Source: Cohnella fermenti (GTDB taxonomy: Bacteria > Bacillota > Bacilli > Paenibacillales > Paenibacillaceae). From it: a DNA stretch of 64,000 nt. This document shows, in pieces, positions 53,569 to 63,179 of the stretch. The stretch spans positions 86,324 through 150,323 of the forward strand of contig NZ_SSOB01000020.1 of assembly GCF_004801405.1 (NCBI RefSeq), in the 5' to 3' direction. The notes beneath the pieces are model-generated. The model was not told the DNA's origin. It worked only from the letters and a program-made list of their open reading frames with translations, and searched no databases. Positions within the stretch are counted from its first letter, which is position 1; every line of letters starts with the position of its first letter. Made by a program: the position numbers and the translations under genes.

Positions 53569-54507
53569 ATGACCACGACGACTCTCAGACGCAAGCGCGC
53601 CAAGACCTACTCGGTAAGCGAAGTGTCCCGCGGCGCGAACCTTGCCATCAATATCTTCTTCTGGTTCTACACGGTGGCGTGCGTGCTTCCGCTGCTGCTC
53701 ATTCTGGCGGTATCGTTCTCCGACGAACAGCGGGTGCAGCTTAACGGCTACAAGCTGTGGCCGGAGAAGTTCAGCCTCGGAGCCTACGACTTCCTCATCA
53801 AGGACTGGAGGCCGATCGTCGAATCGTACGGGGTATCGCTCTTCGTGACGATCGTCGGAACGTTCGTGGCGCTGGCGATCATGACGCTGTATGCGTATCC
53901 GATCTCGCGCCGGGACTTCAAGCACCGCGGCATCTTCACCTTCATCATGTTCTTCACGATCCTGTTCAACAGCGGGCTCGTTCCCTTCTATCTGACGTAT
54001 AAGCAAGGGCTTCACCTGCAAGACACGATGCTCGTCCTCATGATGCCGTTCTTCGTGCAGGCGTTCTTCGTCCTTCTGATCCGCACATTCTTCCAGAACT
54101 CGATCCCGCCGGCGCTTATGGAATCGGCGAAGATCGACGGGGCGGGCGAGCTGAGAACGTTCTTCCAGATCGTGCTTCCGCTCTCGCTTCCGGTGCTGGC
54201 ATCGGTCGGCCTGCTCTGCACGATGAACCTGTGGAACGACTGGTTCAACAGCCTGCTGTTCATCTCGCCGGACGGTCCGATGAGCATTCAGTTCCGGATG
54301 TACCGGGCGTTGCTCGATATCCAGTACCTAAGCTCCAATTCGCAAGCGTACTCGGCGATCATGCAGGCGAACCCGAACTTCCGGATGCCGAGCGAGACCG
54401 CGCGGATGGCGATGGCCGTCGTCGGGATCGGGCCGATCATCTTCGTGTATCCGTTCTTCCAGCGCTACTTCATCACGGGCCTGACGGTCGGCGCCGTCAA
54501 GGGATAA
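53569..54507 (+). CDS. YtcP-type sugar ABC transporter permease
   Basis: 312 aa. Six membrane segments, EAA loop PPALMESAKIDGAGELR, then FFQIVLPLSLPVLA, and the typical ending RYFITGLTVGAVKG. It starts 26 bases after the LplB-type gene behind AAGGAGG. Confidence 0.93.
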   Translation: MTTTTLRRKRAKTYSVSEVSRGANLAINIFFWFYTVACVLPLLLILAVSFSDEQRVQLNGYKLWPEKFSLGAYDFLIKDWRPIVESYGVSLFVTIVGTFVALAIMTLYAYPISRRDFKHRGIFTFIMFFTILFNSGLVPFYLTYKQGLHLQDTMLVLMMPFFVQAFFVLLIRTFFQNSIPPALMESAKIDGAGELRTFFQIVLPLSLPVLASVGLLCTMNLWNDWFNSLLFISPDGPMSIQFRMYRALLDIQYLSSNSQAYSAIMQANPNFRMPSETARMAMAVVGIGPIIFVYPFFQRYFITGLTVGAVKG

Positions 54508-54583
54508 GCAATGGCTTCTACCGGTTACCGGCCGGTTGAGCATACATTCTGTATCTCAATGATAAAAAGGGAGGCAACACCAC

Positions 54584-56200
54584 ATGCTCAAGCTGAGCAG
54601 AAAGATCTCGAAGTCGTTCGCGCTATCGCTGACGGCAGTAACGGCCTTATCGCTTATCCTGGCAGGCTGCGGCAACAATAACAACAATAGCGGCAACTCT
54701 TCCTCGCCGTCCGCTTCCCCGTCCCCGTCCGAGAGCGCATCCGCTCCGGCTTCGGAGAGCGCATCGCCGGCGGAATCGTCCGCTGCGCCATCGGATCTGA
54801 AGGAGTATAAGCTGACGTTCTTCCTTCCCGGCACGCCTCCGAAGGATGAAGTGAAGGTCGAGACGGAGATCAACAAGTATCTGAAGGAAAAGATCAATGC
54901 GACGCTGGATATCAACTTCGTGGACTGGGGCCAATGGGATAACAAGATGAATCTGGCGATCGCTTCCCGCGATCCGATGGACATCATCTTCACCGCCTCG
55001 TGGAACGGCCACTCGGCCAACGTGGCGAAGGGCGCCTTCCTGCCGCTGAACGATCCGAACGGCAAGTACGGCAACCTGATCGAGCAGTACGGGCAGGACA
55101 TTCTGTCCAGCCTGCCGGAAGCGTTCCTGAAGGGAGCCAAGATCAACGGCTTCAACTATGGAGTGCCGGCGAACAAGGAATTGGCGGAGCAGGGCGGCAT
55201 CGTGTACCGCAAGGACATCGCCGACGAGCTGGGCCTGACGGAGAAGATCAACGCGGTGAAGACGATCGCGGACCTCGAGCCGATCCTGGCCGAAGTGAAG
55301 GCGAAGAAGCCGGAGATGACGCCGATCTTCATGCGCGACGGCGAGAACTTCAACGCCCACTACTTCGCGAAGTACGACTACCTCGGCGACAATACGATCG
55401 ACGGCGTTATCATGAAGGACGGCACGGACACGGTCGTCAAGTCCCGTTATGATCAGCCGCGTTATCTGGAGACGCTGAAGATTACCCGCGAGTTCTTCCA
55501 GAAGGGCTACATCAACAAGGATGCGGCGACGACGCAGCTTGGCGTGAACGACGCGCTGAAGAAGGGCGACGTGTTCATGGTTCCTTCGCCGCTGAAGCCG
55601 GGCAAGGACGCCGAGCTCGCTTCCGCGACGGGGCTGTCCGGCAAGCTGGCGCAGGTCGCGATGACGGAACGCACGGTCGCAACGAGCGACACGGCCGGCT
55701 CGATGCTCGGCATCTCCTCGACGTCCGGCGACCCGGCCCGCGCGATGATGTTCATCGATCTGCTGCACTCCGACAAGTACCTGAACAACCTGATCAACTT
55801 CGGCATCGAAGGCGACCATTATTCCCGCAGCGGAGAGATCATCACCCCGACCGACAACACGCCTAACTACAGCATCGGCGCGGCGTGGATGCTCGGCAAT
55901 CAGATGATCAACTACGTCTGGAACACGGAAGCTCCGGACAAGTGGGACCAGTTCAAGGCGTTCAACGAAGGCGCGCACAACTCTCCGGCCCTCGGCTTCA
56001 CATTTAACGCCGAGCCGGTCAAGTCGCAGGCGTCCGTCATGAACAACACCCGCAAGCAGTACGACCCGGGTCTGGACACCGGCTCCGTCGATCCTTCGAA
56101 GGCGGAGGAATACTTCAAGAAGCTGAAGTCGAACGGCCTTGACGATGTCATCGCCGAGAAGCAGAAGCAGTTGGACGCGTTCCTCGCGGCCAACAAGTAA
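54584..56200 (+). CDS. Substrate-binding lipoprotein (LplA-type)
   Basis: 538 aa. Lipoprotein signal (MLKLSRKISKSFALSLTAV, then lipobox LILAGC) followed by an Asn-rich and Ser/Ala/Pro linker. The mature part has FLPGTPPKDEVKVETEINKYL and FVDWGQWDNKMNLAIASR, typical of large oligosaccharide-binding proteins. It is the last gene of the module and is followed by a clear terminator. The start has GGGAGG in front. Confidence 0.93.
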   Translation: MLKLSRKISKSFALSLTAVTALSLILAGCGNNNNNSGNSSSPSASPSPSESASAPASESASPAESSAAPSDLKEYKLTFFLPGTPPKDEVKVETEINKYLKEKINATLDINFVDWGQWDNKMNLAIASRDPMDIIFTASWNGHSANVAKGAFLPLNDPNGKYGNLIEQYGQDILSSLPEAFLKGAKINGFNYGVPANKELAEQGGIVYRKDIADELGLTEKINAVKTIADLEPILAEVKAKKPEMTPIFMRDGENFNAHYFAKYDYLGDNTIDGVIMKDGTDTVVKSRYDQPRYLETLKITREFFQKGYINKDAATTQLGVNDALKKGDVFMVPSPLKPGKDAELASATGLSGKLAQVAMTERTVATSDTAGSMLGISSTSGDPARAMMFIDLLHSDKYLNNLINFGIEGDHYSRSGEIITPTDNTPNYSIGAAWMLGNQMINYVWNTEAPDKWDQFKAFNEGAHNSPALGFTFNAEPVKSQASVMNNTRKQYDPGLDTGSVDPSKAEEYFKKLKSNGLDDVIAEKQKQLDAFLAANK

Positions 56201-56227
56201 GGACAGATAGGCAGGCAGGAGCAGGAG

Positions 56228-56261
56228 ACCGCCGGGCGCTTAACAGCGCTTGGCGGTTTTT
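56228..56261 (+). terminator. Rho-independent terminator after the third importer
   Basis: ACCGCCGGGCGCT and AGCGCTTGGCGGT pair over 13 positions with a small mismatch and a TAAC loop, followed by TTTTT. It lies 28 bases after the lipoprotein stop. Confidence 0.85.
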
Positions 56262-56669
56262 GGCGTATGCTCATGTTCGAGAAGCCGCCGATGCGCGGGG
56301 TGCCCGGATTTTATGCGAAAAATCATATTCGTGCAGCGCGATACCGGGCGGTCGCAAAAGCCAGCGGATCGGAGGGCGATCTACCCTGATGCAGTGGGCG
56401 GCCATGCTTAGGCTGCTTCTATCTTTGGCTCAGGAGGCGACTGTCCGGTTCACCTTGTCCGCCGATTGGCCTTAGGCCGCCTCTCCCCCTCATTCAGGAA
56501 CCGTCGCTCATCTGCACATGGCCGCGCTTGCGTCGCCTATCCCCTTGGAACAGGGGCGGGGCGCAAGATTTATTTTCCCGGGGATGGGTTACGTTGACAT
56601 TGGGGATGCGATTCGATAGCATGAATGTGTTAGCGTGTTGCGGAACGGATGGGAAGCGGGGGGAGCATC
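56262..56669. other. Intergenic region holding one copy of the dispersed palindromic element
   Basis: ATGCGAAAAATCATAT at 56313-56328 and the following TTCGTGCAGCG match the element repeated at 48.46-48.63 kb. No gene with a ribosome site is seen. Confidence 0.5.
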
Positions 56670-57512
56670 GTGAAGCCGGGCATTCTGGTCATCGGCCATG
56701 GTTCGAGAGAGGCGCACTGGGCGGCGTCGGTGGAAGAGGCTGTCGGCGCGGTGCGCGAGGCGCTGCGGCCCGTTCCCGTGGAAGCGGCGTACCTGGAGCT
56801 GGTGGAAGGGCGCCTCATTCAGGACGGAATCGACAGGCTGGAAGCGGCGGGGGTTACGGATATTCTGGCGATTCCGCTGTTCGTCTCGGCCGGGAGCACG
56901 CATGTCGACGAGATTGGCTGGGCGCTTGGAGCATACGAGGAGCCGCGGCGCGAGACGGACCTTGAGCGAATTCGGGTTCGCGCGAGGTTGACGTACGGAC
57001 GGCCGATCGCGGACGATTCGGAGATTGCGGACGTGCTGCTGGACCGGGTTGCGGAGGCATCGGGGCTGGAGGGGCGCGAGGCGGCGGAGATCGCTCTGCT
57101 GCTCGTCGGCCACGGCAGCGAGGAGCCCTGGTTCTATGAGGAATGGCATCGCGGGCTGGACGGCCTGGCCGCTCTGATGAAGGAGCGGGGAGGCTATGCC
57201 GACGCCGGCGTGGCGACGCTGCGTCCCGACGAGGTCGCGGCTGCGGTGCGTTCGTTGAAGGAGCGGGCTCCGGGGCTTGTCGTTGCGGCGGTTCCCGTGA
57301 TGATCAGCGAAGGGTACTTCACCTCGTCGGTCATCCCGCGCAGGCTGGACGGACTCGGCTGCGTCTATGCGGAGAGCTCGCTGTTGCCGCATCCGAAGCT
57401 GCAGGAATGGATTCGAAGGCAAGCCTCGTTATGGCTGCGTGAACAAGAGATTAGCTCGAGAGATAAAGAGGGTGAGCATATTGGAGAAAATCAGAGCGAG
57501 GCTGATCTATAA
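56670..57512 (+). CDS. CbiX/SirB-type sirohydrochlorin chelatase-like protein
   Basis: 280 aa, a duplicated chelatase fold. The first half begins MKPGILVIGHGSREAHW with the metal-binding His; the second repeats LLVGHGSEEPWFYEEWHRG. Such enzymes insert cobalt or iron into sirohydrochlorin for cobalamin or siroheme. The GTG at 56670 follows GGGGGGAG; the ATG at 56649 has no such site. No cobalamin or siroheme genes are nearby, so the pathway role is open. Its last 32 bases overlap the start of the diacylglycerol kinase gene. Confidence 0.87.
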   Translation: MKPGILVIGHGSREAHWAASVEEAVGAVREALRPVPVEAAYLELVEGRLIQDGIDRLEAAGVTDILAIPLFVSAGSTHVDEIGWALGAYEEPRRETDLERIRVRARLTYGRPIADDSEIADVLLDRVAEASGLEGREAAEIALLLVGHGSEEPWFYEEWHRGLDGLAALMKERGGYADAGVATLRPDEVAAAVRSLKERAPGLVVAAVPVMISEGYFTSSVIPRRLDGLGCVYAESSLLPHPKLQEWIRRQASLWLREQEISSRDKEGEHIGENQSEADL

Positions 57513-58398
57513 CCCGACTTCGGGAAGGGAAGAGATGCGGCGTCGGTTGCCCTTGGTGCTTCAGCGATTGGAGCAAGGGGGGATCGAGACGTCCTGCCAC
57601 GCGACGGAAGGCAAGGGGGACGCGGCGTTCGCGGCTTCTCTGGCAGTAGAGCGGGGGTACGATCTGGTCATCGCGGCGGGCGGAGACGGTACGCTTAACG
57701 AAGTCGTGAACGGGATCGCAAGGCACGAGAAGCGGCCGATGCTCGGGGTTATGCCTATGGGGACTACGAATGATTTTGCCCGGGCTCATGGCATTCCGCG
57801 CCGCTGGCAGGAGGCGGTGGACCTGATCGTGCGCCGCCACACGAGGCCGGTCGATATCGGCTATGCGACGGGCGATAAGTACTTCATTAATATTGCGGGC
57901 GGCGGCTTCCTCACGGACCTGTCCTATGAGGTGCCGAGCAAGCTGAAGACGATGATCGGTCAGCTCGCGTATTACGTGAAGGGCTTCGAGAAGGTCGTCA
58001 ACTTCCATCCGTCGCGGCTGAACATCGTCGCGGAGGGCGTCGGGGAGTTCGAGGACGAGTACATGCTGTTCCTCGTGGCGAACAGCCAGTCGGTCGGCGG
58101 CTTCGAGAAGCTGGCGCCGCAGGCGAACACGAACGACGGCCTGTTCGATGTCGTGCTGCTGAAGAAGTGCAACCTCGCGGAGATGATCCGTATCGCGTCG
58201 CTTGCCATGCGGGGGGAGCATCTGAACGACTCGCACGTCATGCACTTCCAGACGTCGAAGCTGGTCGTCCGGGCGGAGGATCGGGTGCAGCTCAACCTCG
58301 ACGGCGAGCTGGGCGGCACGCTCCCGACGGAGCTGGCGGTGCTCAAGAGCCACCTGGCGGTTATCGTGGACGAGACGGGGAAGACTTCGTACAAGTAG
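57481..58398 (+). CDS. dgkB: Diacylglycerol kinase DgkB-like lipid kinase
   Basis: 305 aa. The DAGK catalytic motif AAGGDGTLNEVVNGIA, the N-terminal RLIYNPTSGRE and PMGTTNDFARAHG are all present. It phosphorylates diacylglycerol to return it to phospholipid and lipoteichoic acid metabolism at the membrane. The TTG at 57481 is chosen from GAGGGTGA; a GTG at 57472 touches that site. In Bacillales dgkB usually precedes the RlmCD methyltransferase gene, as here. Confidence 0.92.
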   Translation: MEKIRARLIYNPTSGREEMRRRLPLVLQRLEQGGIETSCHATEGKGDAAFAASLAVERGYDLVIAAGGDGTLNEVVNGIARHEKRPMLGVMPMGTTNDFARAHGIPRRWQEAVDLIVRRHTRPVDIGYATGDKYFINIAGGGFLTDLSYEVPSKLKTMIGQLAYYVKGFEKVVNFHPSRLNIVAEGVGEFEDEYMLFLVANSQSVGGFEKLAPQANTNDGLFDVVLLKKCNLAEMIRIASLAMRGEHLNDSHVMHFQTSKLVVRAEDRVQLNLDGELGGTLPTELAVLKSHLAVIVDETGKTSYK

Positions 58399-58413
58399 AA
58401 GAGGGCGGAGAGA

Positions 58414-58452
58414 GACGAAGATCGCCGAGACAGGCGCCGCTTCGTCTTTTTT
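58414..58452 (+). terminator. Rho-independent terminator after dgkB
   Basis: GACGAAG (58414-58420) pairs with CTTCGTC (58440-58446), followed by TTTTTT, 15 bases after the dgkB stop. Confidence 0.8.
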
Positions 58453-58485
58453 ATCGGTCAGTCCAGGGAAGGAATAGGGATCAAG

Positions 58486-60057
58486 ATGGCATCATTCAAA
58501 AAAAACCATACCGGAGATTCGACCAAGAGGCGCTCGGGCGGCAAAAGCTCCCCGGGGAGCGAACGCAGAGACCGCTTCGGCGGCGGACAAACGAACGCCC
58601 GCGGCAGCGGTCGCAGGGGGAACGGTGCGCCGACCAGCTTGACGGGAGTTCCTGTCGAGGTCGGCCAGGCTGTCGAACTGGAGATCATCGGCCTGACCCA
58701 CGAGGGAGAAGGGGTAGGCCGGGTGGCTGGCTACACCTTGTTCGTGCGCGGCGCGCTTCCGGGCGACCGGGTTCGAGCGGAAGTCGTCAGCATCGGCAAG
58801 TCGTTCGGGCGAGCTCGCCTTGCCGAGCTGCTGTCGCCAAGCGCCGACCGAATCTCCGCTTCCTGCGAGATCTACGACGCTTGCGGCGGCTGCCAGTTGC
58901 AGCATTGGAGCTACGAAGCCCAGCTTCGCTGGAAGCGCCAACTGGTGGCGGACAACCTGGCCCGGATCGGGAAGCTGCCTGTTGCCGGCTTGGCTGCGTC
59001 GGGAGAGCCGGAGGGGCGTCCTGCGATTATCGTGCATCCCGCGATCGGCATGGAAGAACCTTGGCGCTATCGCAACAAGGCGCAGATTCCGATCGGCTAC
59101 GACCGTGCCGGCGGCCTCGTGGGCGGCTTCTTCGAGCAAGGCACCCACGACATCGTCGACATGGACGCCTGCCTCATCCAACAAGAGCAGAACGAAGAGA
59201 CCTCGCGTATCGTGAAGGGCATCGCCCGTTCCCTCGGCTACAGCGCCTACGACCGCGAGACCGGCCGCGGCCTGCTGCGCCACGTCGTTGTCCGCCACGC
59301 GGAAGCGACCGGCGAGCGCATGGTCGTCCTCGTGACGAACGGCCGAGACCTGCCCCGCGCGGACGAGCTCGTGGCGCTGATTCGGGACGGCGTTCCCGGC
59401 GTGAGGAGCATCTGCCAGAACGTCAACGTGGAGCGTTCGCCGGTTATCTTCGGCGATGAGACCCGCGTCTTATGGGGCGAGGACGTCATCTACGACGACA
59501 TCGGGGACATCCGCTTCGCGATCTCGGCTCGCTCCTTCTTCCAAGTCAACCCCGTGCAGACGGAGCGCCTGTACTCCTCCGCCGTTGCCTACGCCGCTCT
59601 CACCGGCGAGGAGACGGTGATCGACGCCTATTGCGGCATCGGAACGATCACCTTGTTCCTCGCAAGGCACGCCCGCCGCGTCTACGGCGTCGAGATCGTC
59701 CCCGAAGCGATCGCGGATGCTCGCCGCAACGCTGCACTGAACGGGATTCGCAACGCGGAATTCGAGGTCGGCGATGCGGGCGTCGTCATGCCGCGCTGGC
59801 AAGCAGCCGGAGTCTCGCCCGACGTCATCGTGGTGGACCCTCCTCGCAAGGGCTGCGATCCGGTTCTGCTGGAGACGATGCTTCAGCTTCGGCCGGAGAG
59901 GATCGTGTATGTGTCGTGCAATCCGAGCACCCTGGCGCGGGATCTGCGAGTGCTGGAGGACGGCGGCTATCGGACGGTGGAGGTTCAGCCGGTGGATATG
60001 TTTCCGCATACGGTGCATGTGGAGTGCCTAATATTGATGGTACGAAATGAGATGTGA
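58486..60057 (+). CDS. rlmCD: 23S rRNA (uracil-C5)-methyltransferase, RlmCD/RumA family
   Basis: 523 aa. A basic, Gly/Ser-rich N-terminal extension (about 45 residues) precedes a TRAM domain (VGQAVELEIIGLTHEGEGVG). The iron-sulfur cysteines follow (SCEIYDACGGCQLQHW and later DMDACL), then the SAM-binding domain (DAYCGIGTITLFLARHA) and the nucleophile Cys in VSCNPSTLARDL. It forms m5U in 23S rRNA. The N-terminal extension is longer than usual. It is the last gene before the AT-rich island. Confidence 0.93.
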   Translation: MASFKKNHTGDSTKRRSGGKSSPGSERRDRFGGGQTNARGSGRRGNGAPTSLTGVPVEVGQAVELEIIGLTHEGEGVGRVAGYTLFVRGALPGDRVRAEVVSIGKSFGRARLAELLSPSADRISASCEIYDACGGCQLQHWSYEAQLRWKRQLVADNLARIGKLPVAGLAASGEPEGRPAIIVHPAIGMEEPWRYRNKAQIPIGYDRAGGLVGGFFEQGTHDIVDMDACLIQQEQNEETSRIVKGIARSLGYSAYDRETGRGLLRHVVVRHAEATGERMVVLVTNGRDLPRADELVALIRDGVPGVRSICQNVNVERSPVIFGDETRVLWGEDVIYDDIGDIRFAISARSFFQVNPVQTERLYSSAVAYAALTGEETVIDAYCGIGTITLFLARHARRVYGVEIVPEAIADARRNAALNGIRNAEFEVGDAGVVMPRWQAAGVSPDVIVVDPPRKGCDPVLLETMLQLRPERIVYVSCNPSTLARDLRVLEDGGYRTVEVQPVDMFPHTVHVECLILMVRNEM

Positions 60058-60062
60058 CAGTA

Positions 60063-60177
60063 CTGCTCAAGAAGGTTGTTTACGTGTCGCTCGCTGAAAT
60101 CGAATATATTGCTCGACATAATCATCGACAGGGTCGATGTTTGTCGGGGAGAGATCAAGGTTCACTTCAAGTTGTAG
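60063..60177 (+). pseudogene. Possible remnant of a serine recombinase C-terminus
   Basis: The frame ending at TAG 60175-60177 reads IIIDRVDVCRGEIKVHFKL, resembling the C-terminal strand pair of large serine recombinases. Another frame upstream reads KKVVYVSLAEIEYIA, suggesting a frameshifted relic. There is no start codon, and the stretch begins right after the methyltransferase stop. It lies at the edge of the AT-rich island, which fits an old integration. The evidence is short and by eye. Confidence 0.35.
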
Positions 60178-60428
60178 ATCAGTCAGTTTATCGGACGATG
60201 AGCGTTTAGATTGGGAAATCAAAGTCGATGCCGATAAAGTGATTGAGTAAGGTCTATAGGACTAATTGAAGATGAGACTCCTGCCGCTTGCAGGGGTCTT
60301 TTCTTTTGTCGAAAATGGGAAAATTTTCTGGAGTTTGAATTGGAGATAGGATAATATTAATGTACATTTAAAATCGTATGTGGAATGTAAAAGGGGTATG
60401 TAATTATGAATAGTATAAGGAGGATCAT
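60178..60428. other. Island left boundary: terminator and AT-rich leader
   Basis: AGACTCCTGC and GCAGGGGTCT (60275-60299) form a 10-bp stem with one G-U, followed by TTTCTTTT: a good terminator. From about 60305 on the sequence becomes AT-rich, with GATAAT and TAATAT -10-like hexamers near 60350, and AAGGAGG just before the next start codon. A frame around 60195-60255 (SDDERLDWEIKVDADKVIE) may be another gene scrap. Confidence 0.55.
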
Positions 60429-63029
60429 ATGGGTCAGTTTACATTGGCGGAACTGAGAGATATAAATAAGTTGGTGACATCAAGAAGGGAACTATACGAA
60501 AAAACTCAGGATATTCAATCTATGTATGAAGCTTCGCGAGCAATGTACAGTGATGATTCAGCATTTGTTCTTGAGTTATTGCAAAATTCTGATGATTGCA
60601 CTGCTAATAAAGTTGAAATTTATTTGAATGACCGAGAAATCAGCTTAAAACATAACGGGAAATGCTTTGATTTAAGTGATATAGAACAGATCACCAAAGC
60701 TAGCCAAGTGAATAACAGCAAAGCAACAGATGACAGTAAGATAGGAAAGTTTGGAATTGGATTTAAATCAGTTTTTAATGTTACAGCAAAGCCTAAGATA
60801 ACGTCAGGTAAATATCAATTTGAAATACATGATTATCTTATCCCCAAGTTTAATATACCCAATATTGAAGGTGAAACTAGTGATCTTTCATATACTGAAA
60901 ATTACGATACTTGTATAGAACTTCCGTACACTGATGGTGAGGTCTTTCAAAAAGTGTATGATAGACTTCGTGACATTTCCAGTAGGTACCTATTATTTCT
61001 TAATCATATAACCGCTCTGCATGTGAAAGTTGAAAAAGAAGATGAAATAGTATATGAAAATGTAGTAAGTAAAGAAAATATTACTAAAGATTTTTTTGCG
61101 CTGGATAAATGTAACAGTGGTTTTAGAGAATTAATGGACGCAGGAATTGTATCTGTTTATCAAATTTCAAAGAAAACATACTTGGTGATTGATGGTAGGG
61201 TTGTAGGAGACAAAGCAAAGAGTGGGAATTATTATAAAAACATTAAGATTGCATTCGAAGTAACAAGGAATTCTGATGGCGAAATTAAGTTTATTTTTGC
61301 TGATAATTCAAATTTTAATGTATTTTTCCCTACTAATACACATGCTGGACTAGGTTACTTAATTCAAGGGAAGTATACAGTAGGAATGAGTCGGAAAGAA
61401 TTATACAATGCCAATTTAGATATTTTCAGCGATTTAAATAATAGCCAGATCTTAGATGTTACAATTAAAATGCTAATTTGTGTCATCGATCTATTCTCCG
61501 AAAATGGATTAATTAATAAGAGCTTTCTTAATGTGATTTTACATTTTAATAAAGGCTCTAGCAATATTATAAAATCTAAATTTGAAGAGTCGTTATTGAA
61601 TTATTTTCTAAATAATAACAAAATCCAACTAGGAGAACACTCACGCAATATTAATGATATCTTATTTACAGATGACATTGAAATAAAAAACATATTTAAA
61701 GCTAATCACTTTCATGATAATTGTTGTTGGATAGATAGCCAGTACATTGGATTTCATGGTTTTTTCTCTAAGATACAGGGTGTTAAAGTCGTTGATTTTG
61801 ATAATATAATACAAACTATTGCTACTAACAAAAGTATCTTGGATATGGAAAATATCAAAGAATTGTACAAGTATTTGTTGAAAAAAAGAGGTAAGATTGA
61901 GAATCTAAAGTTCATTAAAACAAATACAGGTGAATATGTAACACTTAATGAAAAGGATATCTATTTGGATAATGGCATAAATAACTTAAGTGAAGTGGTA
62001 TCTGAAATAAATAAAGAAACCAATCTAACATTTGCTCCAATTTTCATTGACGAGAACATACGCAACCAAGTAGGCTCACTTCTTAAATTAACAAATCTGA
62101 GGTATTCTTCAATTATTAAATTTATAGAAAAAGAATATTTTGTTCCAGGAGACTTACATGTTAAAAATTTGAAGCAGTATTTTGCTGGTTTTATTTTGAT
62201 TTTGAAATTGATAAAGATTTCAGGGGAAAAAATAGAGCTTAAGAACATACCGATTATAGTGAAAAATAATGAGAGTGGATACTCCAAAAGAAAAACCAGT
62301 GATGCATTCTATATAGAAGATGAAGGAATTAAGAGCTTATACGTCAAATCTAAAGCTTTAAGCATTAGTGAATTTATAGATAATGAAATATATAACAGAT
62401 ATGTACCTGATGATTTGCAAGATGAGTTAATGAGGTTTTTCGCTGAATCTGAAGTTAAAAAAAATATGTTTGAAGTAAAAGAAATCGATGCGTATTACCC
62501 AGAGTTCTTTAATAGGGAAAACAGAGAAATATTCGAAAAAATACCGAAACCAATAAATTATAAAAATGAATATTCCATCTATAGCCCTACTATAGTTGCA
62601 GCGCAAAATATTCTTAAGTTTTTAAGTGAAAATGTTGATCTTACACATACCCAAATATTTATTAAATTACTTTTAGACTTTTTTGCGGTTGTTAAAGATA
62701 GAAGGGGATATATTCGTTTTTATTATAAAAAATGGGATAGTGTTCTTCTCAACGAACTCGATTTTATTACTATGTTAAAGAGTTACTCGTGGATAGTTAT
62801 TGATAAAAACCCTCTGAAGACCAGACAAGTTTCACTTAAGGATTTGAAAAACGGTGGTTACTTACCTTCAGGATATAATGAGCAGGTCATATTTGCTATA
62901 TGTGATATTATTGGAATTGACAGAGGTGAGTATAGTAGCGAAGTCAAGGCTATCTTAAATTTACTTAAAAGTAGAACTACAAATGAGTTGATTTTAATTG
63001 ATTCTGAAATTTCGAAGTTATTATCGTAA
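60429..63029 (+). CDS. GHKL ATPase of the sacsin/Hsp90-like type (probable defence-island protein)
   Basis: 866 aa, AT-rich, with codon use unlike all preceding genes. The N-terminal 130 residues form a GHKL ATPase: N-box LELLQNSDD (Glu49, Asn53, Asp56), HNG at about 75-77 and the glycine box GKFGIGFKSV (106-115), as in sacsin and NOV-type proteins. The rest, rich in Lys/Asn/Ile and probably alpha/beta, has no motif I recognise and no membrane segment. Such ATPases occur in phage-defence loci. The start follows AAGGAGGATCAT. Its partner may be the truncated DUF3883-like gene downstream. A defence role is inference. Confidence 0.75.
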   Translation: MGQFTLAELRDINKLVTSRRELYEKTQDIQSMYEASRAMYSDDSAFVLELLQNSDDCTANKVEIYLNDREISLKHNGKCFDLSDIEQITKASQVNNSKATDDSKIGKFGIGFKSVFNVTAKPKITSGKYQFEIHDYLIPKFNIPNIEGETSDLSYTENYDTCIELPYTDGEVFQKVYDRLRDISSRYLLFLNHITALHVKVEKEDEIVYENVVSKENITKDFFALDKCNSGFRELMDAGIVSVYQISKKTYLVIDGRVVGDKAKSGNYYKNIKIAFEVTRNSDGEIKFIFADNSNFNVFFPTNTHAGLGYLIQGKYTVGMSRKELYNANLDIFSDLNNSQILDVTIKMLICVIDLFSENGLINKSFLNVILHFNKGSSNIIKSKFEESLLNYFLNNNKIQLGEHSRNINDILFTDDIEIKNIFKANHFHDNCCWIDSQYIGFHGFFSKIQGVKVVDFDNIIQTIATNKSILDMENIKELYKYLLKKRGKIENLKFIKTNTGEYVTLNEKDIYLDNGINNLSEVVSEINKETNLTFAPIFIDENIRNQVGSLLKLTNLRYSSIIKFIEKEYFVPGDLHVKNLKQYFAGFILILKLIKISGEKIELKNIPIIVKNNESGYSKRKTSDAFYIEDEGIKSLYVKSKALSISEFIDNEIYNRYVPDDLQDELMRFFAESEVKKNMFEVKEIDAYYPEFFNRENREIFEKIPKPINYKNEYSIYSPTIVAAQNILKFLSENVDLTHTQIFIKLLLDFFAVVKDRRGYIRFYYKKWDSVLLNELDFITMLKSYSWIVIDKNPLKTRQVSLKDLKNGGYLPSGYNEQVIFAICDIIGIDRGEYSSEVKAILNLLKSRTTNELILIDSEISKLLS

Positions 63030-63070
63030 TTTCAAATCAATACTTCTCTTTTGGGAGTATAATGACTATC

Positions 63071-63133
63071 CTTGGGAGAGCTCTTGCATGCCAATGCAAG
63101 CGGTCAGGGAGTCGAGCCCACGATTCTCCACCA
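63071..63133 (+). other. tRNA-3'-end-like sequence (possible attachment-site remnant)
   Basis: GGGAGAGC, an anticodon-arm-like CTTGCATGCCAATGCAAG, then GGTCAGGG..TCGAGCCC and a terminal ATTCTCCACCA follow in tRNA order from the D-arm on. The 5' part is missing, the anticodon loop has the wrong size and the T-stem is imperfect, so it is not a working tRNA. Integrating islands often carry such a 3' tRNA fragment as an att site. Terminal CCA and order support this; a chance match is possible. Confidence 0.45.
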
Positions 63134-63179
63134 AATAACTACGACAAAACGGCAGAGATGCTGTTTTGTCGTAGTTATT
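63134..63179. terminator. 46-base near-perfect palindrome after the tRNA-like end
   Basis: AATAACTACGACAAAAC at 63134-63150 and its complement ending at 63179 make a stem of 21 positions with one mismatch and a four-base loop. It starts directly after CCA, where a tRNA terminator would be, but is far longer than usual and lacks a T-run outside the stem. It may be a recombination or terminator structure. Confidence 0.6.

Noticed and set aside
63071..63133. Functional tRNA gene
   Set aside because: The 5' acceptor and part of the D-arm are missing, the anticodon loop would have six or eight bases and the T-stem does not pair properly.
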